A stretch of 64,000 nt of DNA from Bacillus sp. AFS088145 (GCF_002564465.1 NZ_NUUX01000006.1:202152-266151); one strand, 5' to 3'; shown: positions 27,143 through 36,588, counted from the stretch's first letter. A program made the numbers and translations. The notes: generated by a model from the letters alone, not told the origin.

Positions 27143-27778
27143 TTAATCTACAATCTTTAGACCCATCAATGTTGCAAATTGAACGGCTTGATTTGATGAA
27201 ACCTTACAGCCATTTAAATTACTAATTGAAACTGTTAATTCATTAAAAGTAGAACTACTAATATCGATGCCATTGAGAGATGTTTGTTCAAAATTTGCTC
27301 CATCAATATTACATCTATTAAAATCAACTTTTTTGAATTTACAATCATAAAAATCAGTACTTTTTAGAACTGAGTCTCGAAAAATTACCTTTTCTAGTTT
27401 TGAATCACCGAATAGTGACAAATTCAAAACAGAATTTTCGAACTGTACATTACCAATGCTAGATTCCGTAAAATTTGCACCTAATAATTTACAATTTTTA
27501 AAGATAACTTTGTGGATCGAAGAATTTCTCATATTGCAATTAGATAAATCACAGTCTTCAAAATATACATCAGTCATACTGATATTTTTAAAATCTGAAT
27601 TCGTAAATTTACAATTCTTGATGACCGCTTTATATAAAAATACTCGATCTACAACTTCATTTTCAAAAACAGAGCCAGAAATCTCACACATTCCTAATTC
27701 TGGGTCCTCTTCATAAAAAATATCATAAAAATTCTTAGCTATTAATTCTTTGGGGATAGTAGGTGTATCGATTTTCAT
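27143..27778 (-). CDS. Pentapeptide-repeat protein
   Basis: 211 residues. From about residue 40 to 180 it follows the A(D/N)LXX quadrilateral-helix rhythm (CKFTNSDFKNISMTDVYFED, CDLSNCNMRNSSIHKVIF). Such right-handed solenoids can mimic DNA (Qnr-like gyrase protection), but most have no known role. Site AGAGAGG. Same strand as the RCC1-like gene, possibly one unit. Confidence 0.88.
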   Translation of the reverse strand: MKIDTPTIPKELIAKNFYDIFYEEDPELGMCEISGSVFENEVVDRVFLYKAVIKNCKFTNSDFKNISMTDVYFEDCDLSNCNMRNSSIHKVIFKNCKLLGANFTESSIGNVQFENSVLNLSLFGDSKLEKVIFRDSVLKSTDFYDCKFKKVDFNRCNIDGANFEQTSLNGIDISSSTFNELTVSISNLNGCKVSSNQAVQFATLMGLKIVD

Positions 27779-28056
27779 AGTGATTCCTCTCTTTAAGTAA
27801 GTTGGATGAAACTTACATCCGTGATTAACTACTCATTACTATAAAGAACTTTGAGGTTTAAAAAAAGACTTTTAATTTTATTAGGTCTGTGTACAAAACA
27901 GCTTATCTTTTCTCGGTCTTAATTAGATGACTTATTCCAGCTTGCCATTTAAAAAATCGAAATCTATTAAAACTTCCATATTTATACTAGGATACTTGTC
28001 CAATCTACTTTCTAGTATTTTGAATAAATTATATTAAAATATCAGGAGGTGATTTA

Positions 28057-28449
28057 ATGCATTCAATTCGTCCAGTTGCTAATGCTAGTGTAAATCAAAG
28101 ACAAGGATCTTTTAATAGAGTAGAAAATGCACAAGCAGAAGTTCAAAGATTAGTAATTCGTGATGCACACAATATTACAGTTGCTCAGACTGAAGCTCAA
28201 GCTTTAGTTTTAGTACAACTTTCACTAAGTGCTGCAATTGAAGCTGTGGTTCTTATTTTTGGTGATGATCCAAGAATTAGTCAACTTCAAAAAGTTGCTC
28301 AATCCTTAGAAAACCTTCAATTACAATCACAATCTGTTTTCATTGAAAAAGCAGATGGAATTGTCGTAACACAAACTGAACTGCAATTTGAAGCAGTCAT
28401 TCAAGCTGCAATTGCATTGTTAGCACAAGTAGTAGCAAAACTCGGCTAA
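28057..28449 (+). CDS. Spore coat protein, CotX/CotV family
   Basis: 130 residues. Two tandem copies of the Coat_X motif: LVIRDAHNITVAQTEAQALV then VFIEKADGIVVTQTELQFEA, each followed by a hydrophobic QxxLxxAI helix. This arrangement is typical of CotV/CotX insoluble-fraction proteins of the outer coat. AGGAGGTGA site and an AT-rich promoter. Indicates a spore former. Confidence 0.78.
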   Translation: MHSIRPVANASVNQRQGSFNRVENAQAEVQRLVIRDAHNITVAQTEAQALVLVQLSLSAAIEAVVLIFGDDPRISQLQKVAQSLENLQLQSQSVFIEKADGIVVTQTELQFEAVIQAAIALLAQVVAKLG

Positions 28450-28597
28450 TAATATTTGGAGAAGAAAAGGACAAGCTTATTAGGTCCTAACTTCTTATTC
28501 AAATTTATTAAATGATTTTTTGCTAGGGTTTATGACTTTTTTTGAAGCTGTTGGTAGTCTCCCGTCTTCAAAGAAAGTTATCCCGAGTTTGATTTTA

Positions 28598-28641
28598 ATA
28601 CCATCTATTTTTATCAGTCCGACAAAAATAGATGGTATTTT
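28598..28641 (+). terminator. Hairpin downstream of coat gene
   Basis: ATACCATCTATTTTT and AAAAATAGATGGTAT are perfect complements around an 11-nt loop; the T tail is short. Confidence 0.65.
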
Positions 28642-28755
28642 GGTGTTCATCTATAATGAATTATTAAAAATAAAAACAAAAGTATCGCTTCATGCTACAT
28701 ATTCTTTGTTTTAAAATAGTAGAAATAATAAAAACTTTGAAAAGGGGAAGAGTAG

Positions 28756-29124
28756 ATGAATATTAATACAACTGAAGTAAATGGACATCTAATTGCAATC
28801 GCCAATTTAGATTCAGTAATTCTTACAGATGAGCAAAGTGCTTTAGATCTGATTATGACAATAAGCTATGAGCATAATAGTAATCGTATAGCACTTAACA
28901 AAGAAGCAATTTCAGAAGATTTTTTCAATCTTAGTACAAAACTTGCAGGTGCGGTGCTTCAAAAGTTCGTTAACTACAATATTAAGTTTGCGATTATAGG
29001 TGACTTTTCTAGTTATACAAGTAAGTCACTAAAAGATTTCATTTATGAGTGTAATAAAGGGAATAATGTATTTTTTGTTACAACAGAACTAGAAGCAATT
29101 GATCGATTATCTAAAGCAAACTAA
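28756..29124 (+). CDS. DUF4180 protein
   Basis: 122 residues, a single globular domain. Motifs NSNRIALNKEAISEDFFNLSTKLAGAVLQKFVNY, IKFAIIGDFSSYTSKSLKDFI and FFVTTELEAIDRL match the DUF4180 pattern as I recall it (listed in pieces of the same domain). Function unknown. AAAGGGGA site. Convergent with the next gene, stop codons abutting. Confidence 0.75.
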   Translation: MNINTTEVNGHLIAIANLDSVILTDEQSALDLIMTISYEHNSNRIALNKEAISEDFFNLSTKLAGAVLQKFVNYNIKFAIIGDFSSYTSKSLKDFIYECNKGNNVFFVTTELEAIDRLSKAN

Positions 29125-29667
29125 TCACTCTTTTTGACAAAAGATAAAATGATCATCGTTGTTCCAAACATGTAGATGGTCGGCACGGTATCCGCGAAGC
29201 CATAGTACACCATTAATTCGTCTAATGTAAAAACCTTTCGGAAAATCTTCATCTTCAGATAGTGCCTCAGATGAAATTGTGATTGAACCGGATGGAGCTT
29301 GATGTTGCTTTACAGAATTCCCTATAAAACCTTCTGGTTGATCTAAATAGGATAGTCTTATGTAAGGTCCTAGCTCAAGAGGGCACAAGTGCAAATTTAG
29401 TTCCTTTGATTTTTTATAAATTTGAGGTGTTGTAGCTCCTTCTAAAAATCCAAGATCGCCAACCGTTAGTTCAACTGTTTGAAGGCTGTACTTTATATTT
29501 GATACTGTAAATCGATCATCTTTTAATAGCATCTCACCATATTCGTTCATTGAGATAGAGGCTTGTTTTAGTTTCTCGATTAACTGGGATTTCGTTTGGC
29601 CACCAATTTCTACTATTCTAGTAATAAATGGACAATTAGGGTATATTTTTTCTTTTTCAATATGCAT
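29125..29667 (-). CDS. Conserved hypothetical protein
   Basis: 180 residues, soluble. Ends with FYIRRINGVLWLRGYRADHLHVW, an aromatic basic patch; an EGATTPQIYKKSKEL segment looks helical. I do not assign a family with confidence. It abuts the DUF4180 stop on the opposite strand. Site GTAGGAGAG. Confidence 0.55.
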   Translation of the reverse strand: MHIEKEKIYPNCPFITRIVEIGGQTKSQLIEKLKQASISMNEYGEMLLKDDRFTVSNIKYSLQTVELTVGDLGFLEGATTPQIYKKSKELNLHLCPLELGPYIRLSYLDQPEGFIGNSVKQHQAPSGSITISSEALSEDEDFPKGFYIRRINGVLWLRGYRADHLHVWNNDDHFIFCQKE

Positions 29668-29810
29668 TTTGTTCTCTCCTACTTCATATTAATGTGCTTA
29701 AACTATTCTATAGTTCTTGTTAAATTTCCTTGTTAAACTAAGAGATATTAATAGATTTTGAATTTTTTGATGAACAGATGAGTAAAAATTTTTTTAAAAA
29801 AAGGAGCTGA

Positions 29811-30515
29811 ATGATGATGAAAACAATTGGGCTGATTGGTGGTATGAGTTGGGAGTCTTCATTACTGTATTATCAAATTATGAACGAACGTGTGAAAGAA
29901 AAGCTTGGCGGACATCACTCCGCAAAAAGCTTACTGTATTCAGTCGATTTTCAAGAAATTAAAACGCTTCAGTTTGAGGATCGATGGGATGAGTTAACGA
30001 AAATTATGATTGAAATTGCTAAAAAGCTGGAGACAAATGGAGCAGATTGCCTTGTTATTTGTACGAATACAATGCATAAGATGGCAAAGAAAGTTGAAGA
30101 ATCCGTCAAAATTCCTTTATTACATATTGCAGATGCAACTGCTAAAGAAATTGTTACTAATGGAATTAAAAAAGTTGCTTTGTTAGGAACAGCATTTACA
30201 ATGGAGCATGATTTTTATAAAGGAAGATTAATTGAGCAGTTTGGTTTAGATGTTATTGTCCCAAATGAAGCGGAAAGAAAACTGATACATACTATTATTT
30301 ATGAAGAACTTTGTCTTGGAATTGTAAAAGAGGAATCTAAGCAAGTTTATTTAAACATAATCGATCATTTAATTGAACACGGAGCGGAAGCGGTTATTTT
30401 GGGATGTACTGAAATAACGATGTTAATCTCTCAGGAAAATTGCAATATCCCTGTCTTTGATACAACAAGAATTCATGCTGAAAGTGCTGTGGATTTTGCT
30501 TTAGATATTCAATAA
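29811..30515 (+). CDS. Aspartate/glutamate racemase family protein
   Basis: 234 residues. The two catalytic cysteines are in VICTNTMHK and ILGCTEITML, and the N-terminal IGLIGGMSWESS phosphate/carboxylate loop is typical of the RacX/aspartate racemase branch. Cofactor-independent racemisation of an acidic amino acid is likely. Three tandem ATG codons; any could start after GGAGCTGA. Confidence 0.88.
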   Translation: MMMKTIGLIGGMSWESSLLYYQIMNERVKEKLGGHHSAKSLLYSVDFQEIKTLQFEDRWDELTKIMIEIAKKLETNGADCLVICTNTMHKMAKKVEESVKIPLLHIADATAKEIVTNGIKKVALLGTAFTMEHDFYKGRLIEQFGLDVIVPNEAERKLIHTIIYEELCLGIVKEESKQVYLNIIDHLIEHGAEAVILGCTEITMLISQENCNIPVFDTTRIHAESAVDFALDIQ

Positions 30516-30521
30516 TAAAAG

Positions 30522-30558
30522 AAACCCACAAGGTATAAAAAATTCCTTGTGGGTTTTC
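30522..30558. terminator. Terminator after racemase
   Basis: AAACCCACAAGG and CCTTGTGGGTTT are perfect complements with A and T flanks. Confidence 0.85.
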
Positions 30559-30600
30559 ATATTTCACCATTTAGAACTATTTCAGTAAGGTGTACAGTAA

Positions 30601-31146
30601 TTAACCTTCAATAGGGAAATCGTTGTTTGCTTGAGCAAGTGTTTTCTCTTTTCGAATCATATATAAATTGAAGACAATATAATAGGCAAACATGATTAGC
30701 ATTAGCCCAGCAGACCATCCAGAAGCCATTCTCTGTAATCTGTTAGATAAAACATCATTTTGTAATCCACTTAGTTTTTCAATTGAATAAATATCATAAA
30801 TTCGATAAACCAAGCGACCGAAGAATAGTAGTGTAACAGTACCACTTATCCAAATATTAGTATGATAGAACCATACTCCATTTCTATTTTCAAAATTTGT
30901 TTTGATTGAAGCGAAATAAGCTAGCCCAATCCCAATTAAAATACCAACAATATCTGAAGTTAAAATAATTGGTTTTAAACCACCTTGAAATAGTATTAAT
31001 GCTCCAATTATAAAGAAGATAACTGTACTTATACGCATTCTCTTCTTATTCAATTGCTGCCATCCAATACTTCGGCGGACCCTTTTAAGGATGCGATAAA
31101 CTAAAAGTAAAATAATAACTCCAATAAAAATATATTGTTGATTCAT
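30601..31146 (-). CDS. Membrane protein, CcdC/DUF1453-like
   Basis: 181 residues from the methionine of MNQQYIFIG, which has AAGGAGAA upstream; the frame extends to 31233 without a site. About five membrane helices, with a basic RILKRVRRSIGWQQLNKKRMR loop between helices 1 and 2. Resembles CcdC-type (DUF1453) integral membrane proteins. Divergent from the histidine kinase gene at 31330, so possibly its target or partner. Confidence 0.5.
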   Translation of the reverse strand: MNQQYIFIGVIILLLVYRILKRVRRSIGWQQLNKKRMRISTVIFFIIGALILFQGGLKPIILTSDIVGILIGIGLAYFASIKTNFENRNGVWFYHTNIWISGTVTLLFFGRLVYRIYDIYSIEKLSGLQNDVLSNRLQRMASGWSAGLMLIMFAYYIVFNLYMIRKEKTLAQANNDFPIEG

Positions 31147-31329
31147 TTTTTTCTCCTTAATTTGTATTGTATGTTCATATGATATTCTTTTATTTATTTT
31201 GAATCGACTTCTATTTGATAGAAATTTATTCATAAAGTCTATAACTAGAGATAGAGGAAAACAGGAAGAATATTGATTAAAATTAAAAGTGAATTTTTTT
31301 AAAGGGTAATTGAGAGGAGTAAGTTTATT

Positions 31330-32469
31330 TTGAAGGAGAATAATGTCTTCTTATTAAGACCAATCATAGGTGCTACTATTATTTTAATTTTCATGAGTAC
31401 CGGGAAATTATTTGATGGACCACCTCTTAAAACGGCACTTTATTTAACGATTTGGGTTACTTTAACATGTATTTTATTGATTCCTAAAGATAAATGGTCG
31501 AATGTAAATTTAGTTATTGCGTTTAGTATTATGGTGATTGAAGCGTTGGTAGGATTAATTCTGTTTAAAGAAATAAATGTGTTGTATTTTTTAGCATTTA
31601 TGTTTCACGTAACGATTATTCGGTCATCTTTATCGAGGACTCCGATTACATCAATGATCGTTATGATTGTCATTGCTTTAATCTATACGCGATTCGGACA
31701 CCAAGATTTATTAAATGTTTTAACTTATATTTTGATCTCCATTATTATTTATTTAAATATTAGAAGTAGAATGCAGCGAAATGAAATGTATGAATTGAAT
31801 AAACAATATGTCGTTAATTTAGAAAAAGCATACAGTCAATTACAAGAAGCGTCTTCTACTGTTATGCAAAATGCAGTTTTAGAAGAGAGAAATCGAATTG
31901 CAAGAGATATTCATGATGCCGTGGGACATAGTTTAACTTCAATCATCGTTCAAATGCAAGCTGTACAATATATGATAAAAAAGGATCCAAATCAAGCCGA
32001 ACAAAGTTTAAAGGATATGTTAGTAGTTGCTCGAAAAGGTTTAGATGATATACGAAAATCCGTTCATTCTCTGGCTGATGATCTACCTCAATCTGCAATT
32101 GGCACATTAGAAACTTTATTGACACATATGGAGTCCTCATCAACTATTCAATATTCCTTTAAAGCGGAGATTGGTGATGTTGAAATAGACGTAGAGGTAT
32201 ACAAAATACTGTTTAGAATTTTACAAGAATCAATTACAAATGTTATACGTCATTCTCAAGCTACAAAACTAGATGTTGTACTAAAAAAGGAATCTGAAGT
32301 CATCAATATGACCATAAGGGATAATGGGGATTTAGAAAATGCTCAAAAAATTAGTGAAGGATTTGGATTAAAATCAATGAGAGAAAGACTAGAGAAAATG
32401 AATGGTAGTCTTTCTTATTCAGTTATTTTTCCACATGGCTTTGAAATCGTTGCAAAAATACCATTGTGA
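31330..32469 (+). CDS. Sensor histidine kinase (HisKA_3, NarL-type)
   Basis: 379 residues: five or so membrane helices (10-140), a coiled-coil linker, the dimerisation motif ERNRIARDIHDAVGHSL with the phospho-accepting histidine (about 198), and an ATPase domain with QESITNVIRHSQA (N box) and FGLKSMRERLEKM (G box). TTG start after GAGGAG. The response regulator follows 21 bp later. The small membrane-embedded sensor suggests envelope or lipid stress, like DesK or LiaS types; the signal is unknown. Confidence 0.9.
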   Translation: MKENNVFLLRPIIGATIILIFMSTGKLFDGPPLKTALYLTIWVTLTCILLIPKDKWSNVNLVIAFSIMVIEALVGLILFKEINVLYFLAFMFHVTIIRSSLSRTPITSMIVMIVIALIYTRFGHQDLLNVLTYILISIIIYLNIRSRMQRNEMYELNKQYVVNLEKAYSQLQEASSTVMQNAVLEERNRIARDIHDAVGHSLTSIIVQMQAVQYMIKKDPNQAEQSLKDMLVVARKGLDDIRKSVHSLADDLPQSAIGTLETLLTHMESSSTIQYSFKAEIGDVEIDVEVYKILFRILQESITNVIRHSQATKLDVVLKKESEVINMTIRDNGDLENAQKISEGFGLKSMRERLEKMNGSLSYSVIFPHGFEIVAKIPL

Positions 32470-32490
32470 CGAAGGAAAGGGTGAGAAAAT

Positions 32491-33159
32491 ATGTCACATG
32501 AAAAAATAAAAGTCTTACTAGTTGATGATCAAACGATGATTAGGCAAGGTTTTAGTTATGTAATAAATCTACAAGATGATATGAACTTAATTGGTGAGGC
32601 GTCCGACGGAATAGAAGCAATCAAGTTAGCAAAAGAAAAACTCCCAGATGTCATCTTGATGGATATTCAAATGCCAAATCTTTCAGGAATAGATGCTACA
32701 AAAGAAATAATGAAACAATTACCTATGACGAAAATAGTTATTTTAACTACATTTGATGAACAAGAATATATTTACCAAGGAATTCGCTCAGGAGCTGTAG
32801 GATTTTTATTAAAGGATGCTGAAGTTGAAGAAATGCTTGATGCGATTCGCTCAGCCTTTCGAGGTGAAGCCATTTTTAAAACAACCCTTGCAGCAAAAGC
32901 ACTTTCTAGAGCGATTGTTTCTGGATTTGCCATACCAAGTAAAAAAGGTGAATCAATTCTGTTCGAAAAACTAACGGATCGTGAACAAGAAATCCTTCAG
33001 GAAATGGCCTATGGACTTCGAAATGACCAAATCGGTAAGAAATTATTTATAACGGAAGGTACTGTTAAATCACATGTCCATCGTATATTACAAAAATTTG
33101 GCTGTGAAGACCGAACACAAGTAGTCGTAACGGCACTTAGGAATGGAATGGTGAAGTAA
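32491..33159 (+). CDS. NarL/LuxR-family response regulator
   Basis: 222 residues. Receiver domain 1-125 with phosphoacceptor aspartate in VILMDIQMPNLSG and KD in LLKDAEVEEM; HTH_LuxR domain 155-215 with LTDREQEILQEMAYG and EGTVKSHVHRILQKF. Cognate to the upstream kinase. No transporter operon lies downstream, so its targets are elsewhere or upstream. Confidence 0.92.
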   Translation: MSHEKIKVLLVDDQTMIRQGFSYVINLQDDMNLIGEASDGIEAIKLAKEKLPDVILMDIQMPNLSGIDATKEIMKQLPMTKIVILTTFDEQEYIYQGIRSGAVGFLLKDAEVEEMLDAIRSAFRGEAIFKTTLAAKALSRAIVSGFAIPSKKGESILFEKLTDREQEILQEMAYGLRNDQIGKKLFITEGTVKSHVHRILQKFGCEDRTQVVVTALRNGMVK

Positions 33160-33184
33160 GAAGGAAGTTTAGGAACGTAAATAA

Positions 33185-33226
33185 AAAGTAGATGTTATTT
33201 CTATCTGAGATAACACCTACTTTATT
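33185..33226 (+). terminator. Terminator after two-component operon
   Basis: AAAGTAGATGTTAT pairs with ATAACACCTACTTT (one mismatch). Confidence 0.75.
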
Positions 33227-33711
33227 TGGACCGAAATCTACATAAATGAAATTTTTTCATAATGGCTTGTATTACTTTTAAAATCAATTCGGGGAAAAAG
33301 TGGAAAGGGTAGTTTAGGAGAAGAAGTTTCGAATTGAAAAGTGCTAATTTTAGATTAAATATAAGGCTAGAAGAAGTAATTATAGGGATGATTTTATAAT
33401 CAGTAATAAAATGTTGTAGAAAATCTTCGTTATATAGACTCGGTAATAAATATGATCATAAAATAGATCTAATTAAATAGATATTATATTAAATGTTCGA
33501 AAGGAAGAGTTTGTACTAGACTATGAACTAATTTGTACAAGATTTTTTGTGATAAAAAAGAGGAAAAAATAAAAAAACTACGAACTATTATTATTATTAA
33601 TTCATTCGTTAATCGAAGTACTTTTTTCATTAAAAATTGGATATGTATTTAATTAAGTAAGTTTGTTAACAATACAAAAATTAAATAAAATTTACTAAAG
33701 AGGTGTAGTCA
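33227..33711. other. Non-coding stretch
   Basis: About 480 bp of AT-rich sequence without a credible gene. It ends in the AAAGAGGTG site of the small gene at 33712. No repeat or riboswitch recognised. Confidence 0.4.
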
Positions 33712-33843
33712 ATGAGCTTCCATGATCCAAACGAATTTGATGAATTGATACCAAATGATACCGATTTAAATTTTATTAAGAAATTTCCAGAAGTTGAAGA
33801 AGCGATTGGGATTGATGAAATTCTGAAGTGGTTAGAAGATTAA
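33712..33843 (+). CDS. Small acidic protein, 43 residues
   Basis: ATG preceded by AGAGGTGTAG at proper spacing and followed 20 bp later by a strong terminator, so it looks like a real monocistronic gene. Sequence begins MSFHDPNEFDELIPND and ends EILKWLED; net strongly negative, no membrane segment, no cysteine. I do not recognise it. Possible small regulator or peptide precursor. Confidence 0.55.
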   Translation: MSFHDPNEFDELIPNDTDLNFIKKFPEVEEAIGIDEILKWLED

Positions 33844-33867
33844 CGAAATAAGATTAAAATGAAAATA

Positions 33868-33906
33868 AAAAAGTACTTTCTAGTTTATAGAGAGTACTTT
33901 TTTACA
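33868..33906. terminator. Terminator after small acidic gene
   Basis: AAAAAGTACTTTCT pairs with AGAGAGTACTTTTT. A near-identical stem recurs at 35502. Confidence 0.8.
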
Positions 33907-33923
33907 TTATCTATTAAGATAGA

Positions 33924-33963
33924 GGAATCAGCTTAGTTAAATAGGCTGATTCCTTTTTGTTTG
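33924..33963 (+). terminator. Second terminator-like hairpin
   Basis: GGAATCAGC pairs with GCTGATTCC, followed by TTTTTG. No gene lies between it and the previous terminator. Confidence 0.65.
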
Positions 33964-34065
33964 ATAATAGTGACCTGAATTCATTAAATCAGGTAATGTA
34001 AAAGCTCTACTGACGAAAAATGTAATAGGGAAAAAGATAGATAGAAAAATTATGATAAATAATTA

Positions 34066-34107
34066 AAAAGAACCAATATAAAATAGAATATTTTGGTTCT
34101 TTCTATT
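34066..34107 (+). terminator. Third terminator-like hairpin
   Basis: AAAGAACCAA pairs with TTGGTTCTTT, followed by a T-rich tail. No gene lies between 33843 and 34293. Confidence 0.65.
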
Positions 34108-34292
34108 TTAAATTTGAGTACTATGTTGGTTTAAAATTGTGTAATCTTACCTATAGTAAGACCTGTTTAAAGGTATTACTTTCCTATATATAGAAGTAGT
34201 CTAAGTGAATATTTTGTAAGGGTTTTCATTTTAGTTTTTTGCTTTAATTAACGTTTGATCAACATGCACTTAATTAAGGAGGCTAATTAGAA

Positions 34293-35489
34293 ATGAAGAA
34301 AAATCAGTTTGATACAAAGTTGATTCACGAAGGCTACAAAACTAGTGAGTATAACGGGAGTTTAACTCCTCCATTATTTCATACGTCTACCTATACATTT
34401 CCATCTGCACAACATGGAGAACAGTCCTTTGCTGGAGAAAGAGATGACTTTATTTATTCAAGGTTGGGAAATCCAACTGTTCAAATTTTGGAAGAACGAA
34501 TGGCTGCGTTAGAAGAAGGAGAAGTAGCGTTAGCGTTTGGTTCTGGAATGGCTGCTGTGTCTGCTACAATTTTCTCTTTAATTAGCAGCGGAGACCATAT
34601 TTTATGCTCAAAAGGCATATACGGATGTACGTATGGATTTTTAGAAATGCTTGAGAGCAAATTTGGAATTGAACATAACTTTTGTGAAATGGATACTGAG
34701 GAAGAAATTCAAAACTTAATCCAAGAAAACACGAAAGTTATATTTATTGAAACACCGATCAACCCTACAATGAAAGTCATTGATATTGAAATGGTTGTCG
34801 AAGTTGCAAAGAAAAATAATATTACCGTAGTAGTTGATAATACATTTTGTTCACCTTATTTACAAAAGCCATTAACACTAGGCTGTGACATTGTGCTACA
34901 TAGTGCAACGAAATATATTAGTGGTCATGGTGATGTAGTTGCAGGAATTGTTGTTTGTAAAACAAAAGAGTTAGCTGATCATATGATCCCTATTCGAAAA
35001 GATATAGGAGCGATTATGTCACCATTTGATGCATGGCTGCTGCTTCGAGGATTAAAGACGTTAGCAGTTCGAATGGACCGTCAATGTGAAAATGCCAAAA
35101 AGGTCGTTTCATTTTTACAATCGCATCCAATGGTAAAGGATGTATTTTACCCTGGAGATTTTAAAAGTCAAAATTATTTTATTGCAAGCAAGCAAATGAA
35201 AAAAGGCGGAGGAGTCTTCGCATTTACAATTGACGGGACAAAGGCAGATACACAGGAATTTATTAATCATTTAGAAATGATAAAAATAGCAGTAAGTCTT
35301 GGTGATACAGAAACATTAGTTCAGCATCCAGCGACGATGACACATGCAGTCGTTCCAAAAGAGTTACGAGAAAAGATGGGCATAACAGAAAATATGCTAC
35401 GCATGTCAGTTGGATTAGAAGCATGGGAAGATATCGTTTCGGACTTACAACAAGCTTTACTTAAATCTAGTAGCAATACATTATGTTAA
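34293..35489 (+). CDS. Methionine gamma-lyase (Cys/Met metabolism PLP enzyme)
   Basis: 398 residues. PLP lysine in LHSATKYISGHGD, phosphate site FGSGMAAVSA, and YSRLGNPT. Cysteine in KGIYGCTYGFLEML corresponds to the active-site Cys of methionine gamma-lyases (P. putida Cys116), which favours that enzyme over cystathionine gamma-synthase. It would give methanethiol, ammonia and 2-oxobutanoate. AAGGAGG site; monocistronic. No SAM or T-box leader seen. Confidence 0.88.
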   Translation: MKKNQFDTKLIHEGYKTSEYNGSLTPPLFHTSTYTFPSAQHGEQSFAGERDDFIYSRLGNPTVQILEERMAALEEGEVALAFGSGMAAVSATIFSLISSGDHILCSKGIYGCTYGFLEMLESKFGIEHNFCEMDTEEEIQNLIQENTKVIFIETPINPTMKVIDIEMVVEVAKKNNITVVVDNTFCSPYLQKPLTLGCDIVLHSATKYISGHGDVVAGIVVCKTKELADHMIPIRKDIGAIMSPFDAWLLLRGLKTLAVRMDRQCENAKKVVSFLQSHPMVKDVFYPGDFKSQNYFIASKQMKKGGGVFAFTIDGTKADTQEFINHLEMIKIAVSLGDTETLVQHPATMTHAVVPKELREKMGITENMLRMSVGLEAWEDIVSDLQQALLKSSSNTLC

Positions 35490-35501
35490 TCTCTAGTTGA
35501 T

Positions 35502-35543
35502 AAAAAAGTACTTTCTAAAATTTTCTTAGAAAGTACTTTTTAT
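35502..35543. terminator. Terminator after methionine gamma-lyase
   Basis: AAAAAGTACTTTCTA pairs with TAGAAAGTACTTTTT. It serves both convergent genes. Confidence 0.85.
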
Positions 35544-35556
35544 TTTAGCTCTAATA

Positions 35557-36120
35557 TTAAATTGGAAAATCAACAATTTCATAAATAATATTTTTATCAA
35601 TCCTAAACTCAATGGCAAAATGTGGATCAAAATCAATGAGTTGGTGGACTGTTATATATGAATCATGAATTTCATTAATGCAAACTACATAATGATAAAT
35701 TAGTGTTTTTACGATGACAACCTCACCTTTAAACTCTTTTGCAAGACGATTAATCCTTTTTTGTGTTTGAGGAGACGTTGTTTCAGATACAGTTATATAA
35801 TGTCTCTTTTCCTGCCATGACTTATTACTTGAAAAATCTCCTTGCTCATTTCTTGAAGAAACACTTTTACAAGATAATTTACCAATCTCAATCACCAACG
35901 CTAAATCAATTCTAATTTGCCTAAACACCTCATCAGAAGCCAAAATGATAATATTTAATGAATGGTCTTCATTAATTGATACTAATCTTCCTCTATAATT
36001 AAATAAAAATGTCTCCAAAAATACCTTTTTCCCAAGTAATTTCTGAGCTCTTTTTAAAACATGACTTCTATTCTCTGGTGAAGTACTTTTAGATATGCTA
36101 ATTCCAAGTTGTTCCGACAA
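35557..36120 (-). CDS. Internally duplicated hypothetical protein
   Basis: 187 residues with two homologous halves: ISKSTSPENRSHVLKRAQKL...FLFNYRGRLVSINEDHS and VSETTSPQTQKRINRLAKEF...LIYHYVVCINEIHDS, each ending in FRIDxxxxxEI. Each half is about 75 residues, helix then beta strands. No family recognised. Isolated minus-strand gene. Confidence 0.6.
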   Translation of the reverse strand: MSEQLGISISKSTSPENRSHVLKRAQKLLGKKVFLETFLFNYRGRLVSINEDHSLNIIILASDEVFRQIRIDLALVIEIGKLSCKSVSSRNEQGDFSSNKSWQEKRHYITVSETTSPQTQKRINRLAKEFKGEVVIVKTLIYHYVVCINEIHDSYITVHQLIDFDPHFAIEFRIDKNIIYEIVDFPI

Positions 36121-36438
36121 TAGTTAACCTCCATAAACTTGATACCACATTTTATGTAACGAATCCTACTCATCGAAACGGTCAATTTCATTAGTTAAGA
36201 AAATTTATAGGACGAGCAGTCTTTCAAAGGAAAGATTTTTAAGATCATTGACATAAATATGGGGTATATCTAGTCAAAATCGTAATATTTATAAAATAAT
36301 GTCGATGTGAATTTGCAAATTTGATTTGATTTTTTGAACGAATTGACTAGTTAGACTAAAAAAATTCTTTAAAGGCATCAGCTAATGATAAAAAGTAGTC
36401 CGATATACGGGTAGTAGTATGGGTATATTTTTAGTTTG

Positions 36439-36546
36439 ATTGCGTTTTTCATCCTTTTAATTGCATTTCTAGAATTTTTAATTGCGATTCCGTGAATTTA
36501 ATTGCAGATTTGCCATTTTTAATTGCGATTTCGGGAATTTAATTGC
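36439..36546. repeat. Six phased TTTAATTGC repeats, 20-21 bp period
   Basis: ATTGC begins at 36439, 36460, 36481, 36501, 36522 and 36542, spacings of 21, 21, 20, 21 and 20 bp. Most units are TTTAATTGC followed by a variable 11-12 bp. Two units (36476-36510 and 36517-36546) form a longer direct repeat. Lies in a 500-bp gene-free interval (36121-36637). Confidence 0.8.
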
Positions 36547-36588
36547 ACATGCTTGAGGAATTACGAACTAATACCCAATCAAAAAAAA

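Noticed and set aside
28520..28714. Open frame of 64 codons after the coat gene
   Set aside because: It runs through both arms of the terminator at 28598-28637 and has no ribosome site.
33712..33843. Small gene as a lasso-peptide or bacteriocin precursor
   Set aside because: No leader/core signature and no maturation or transport genes nearby.
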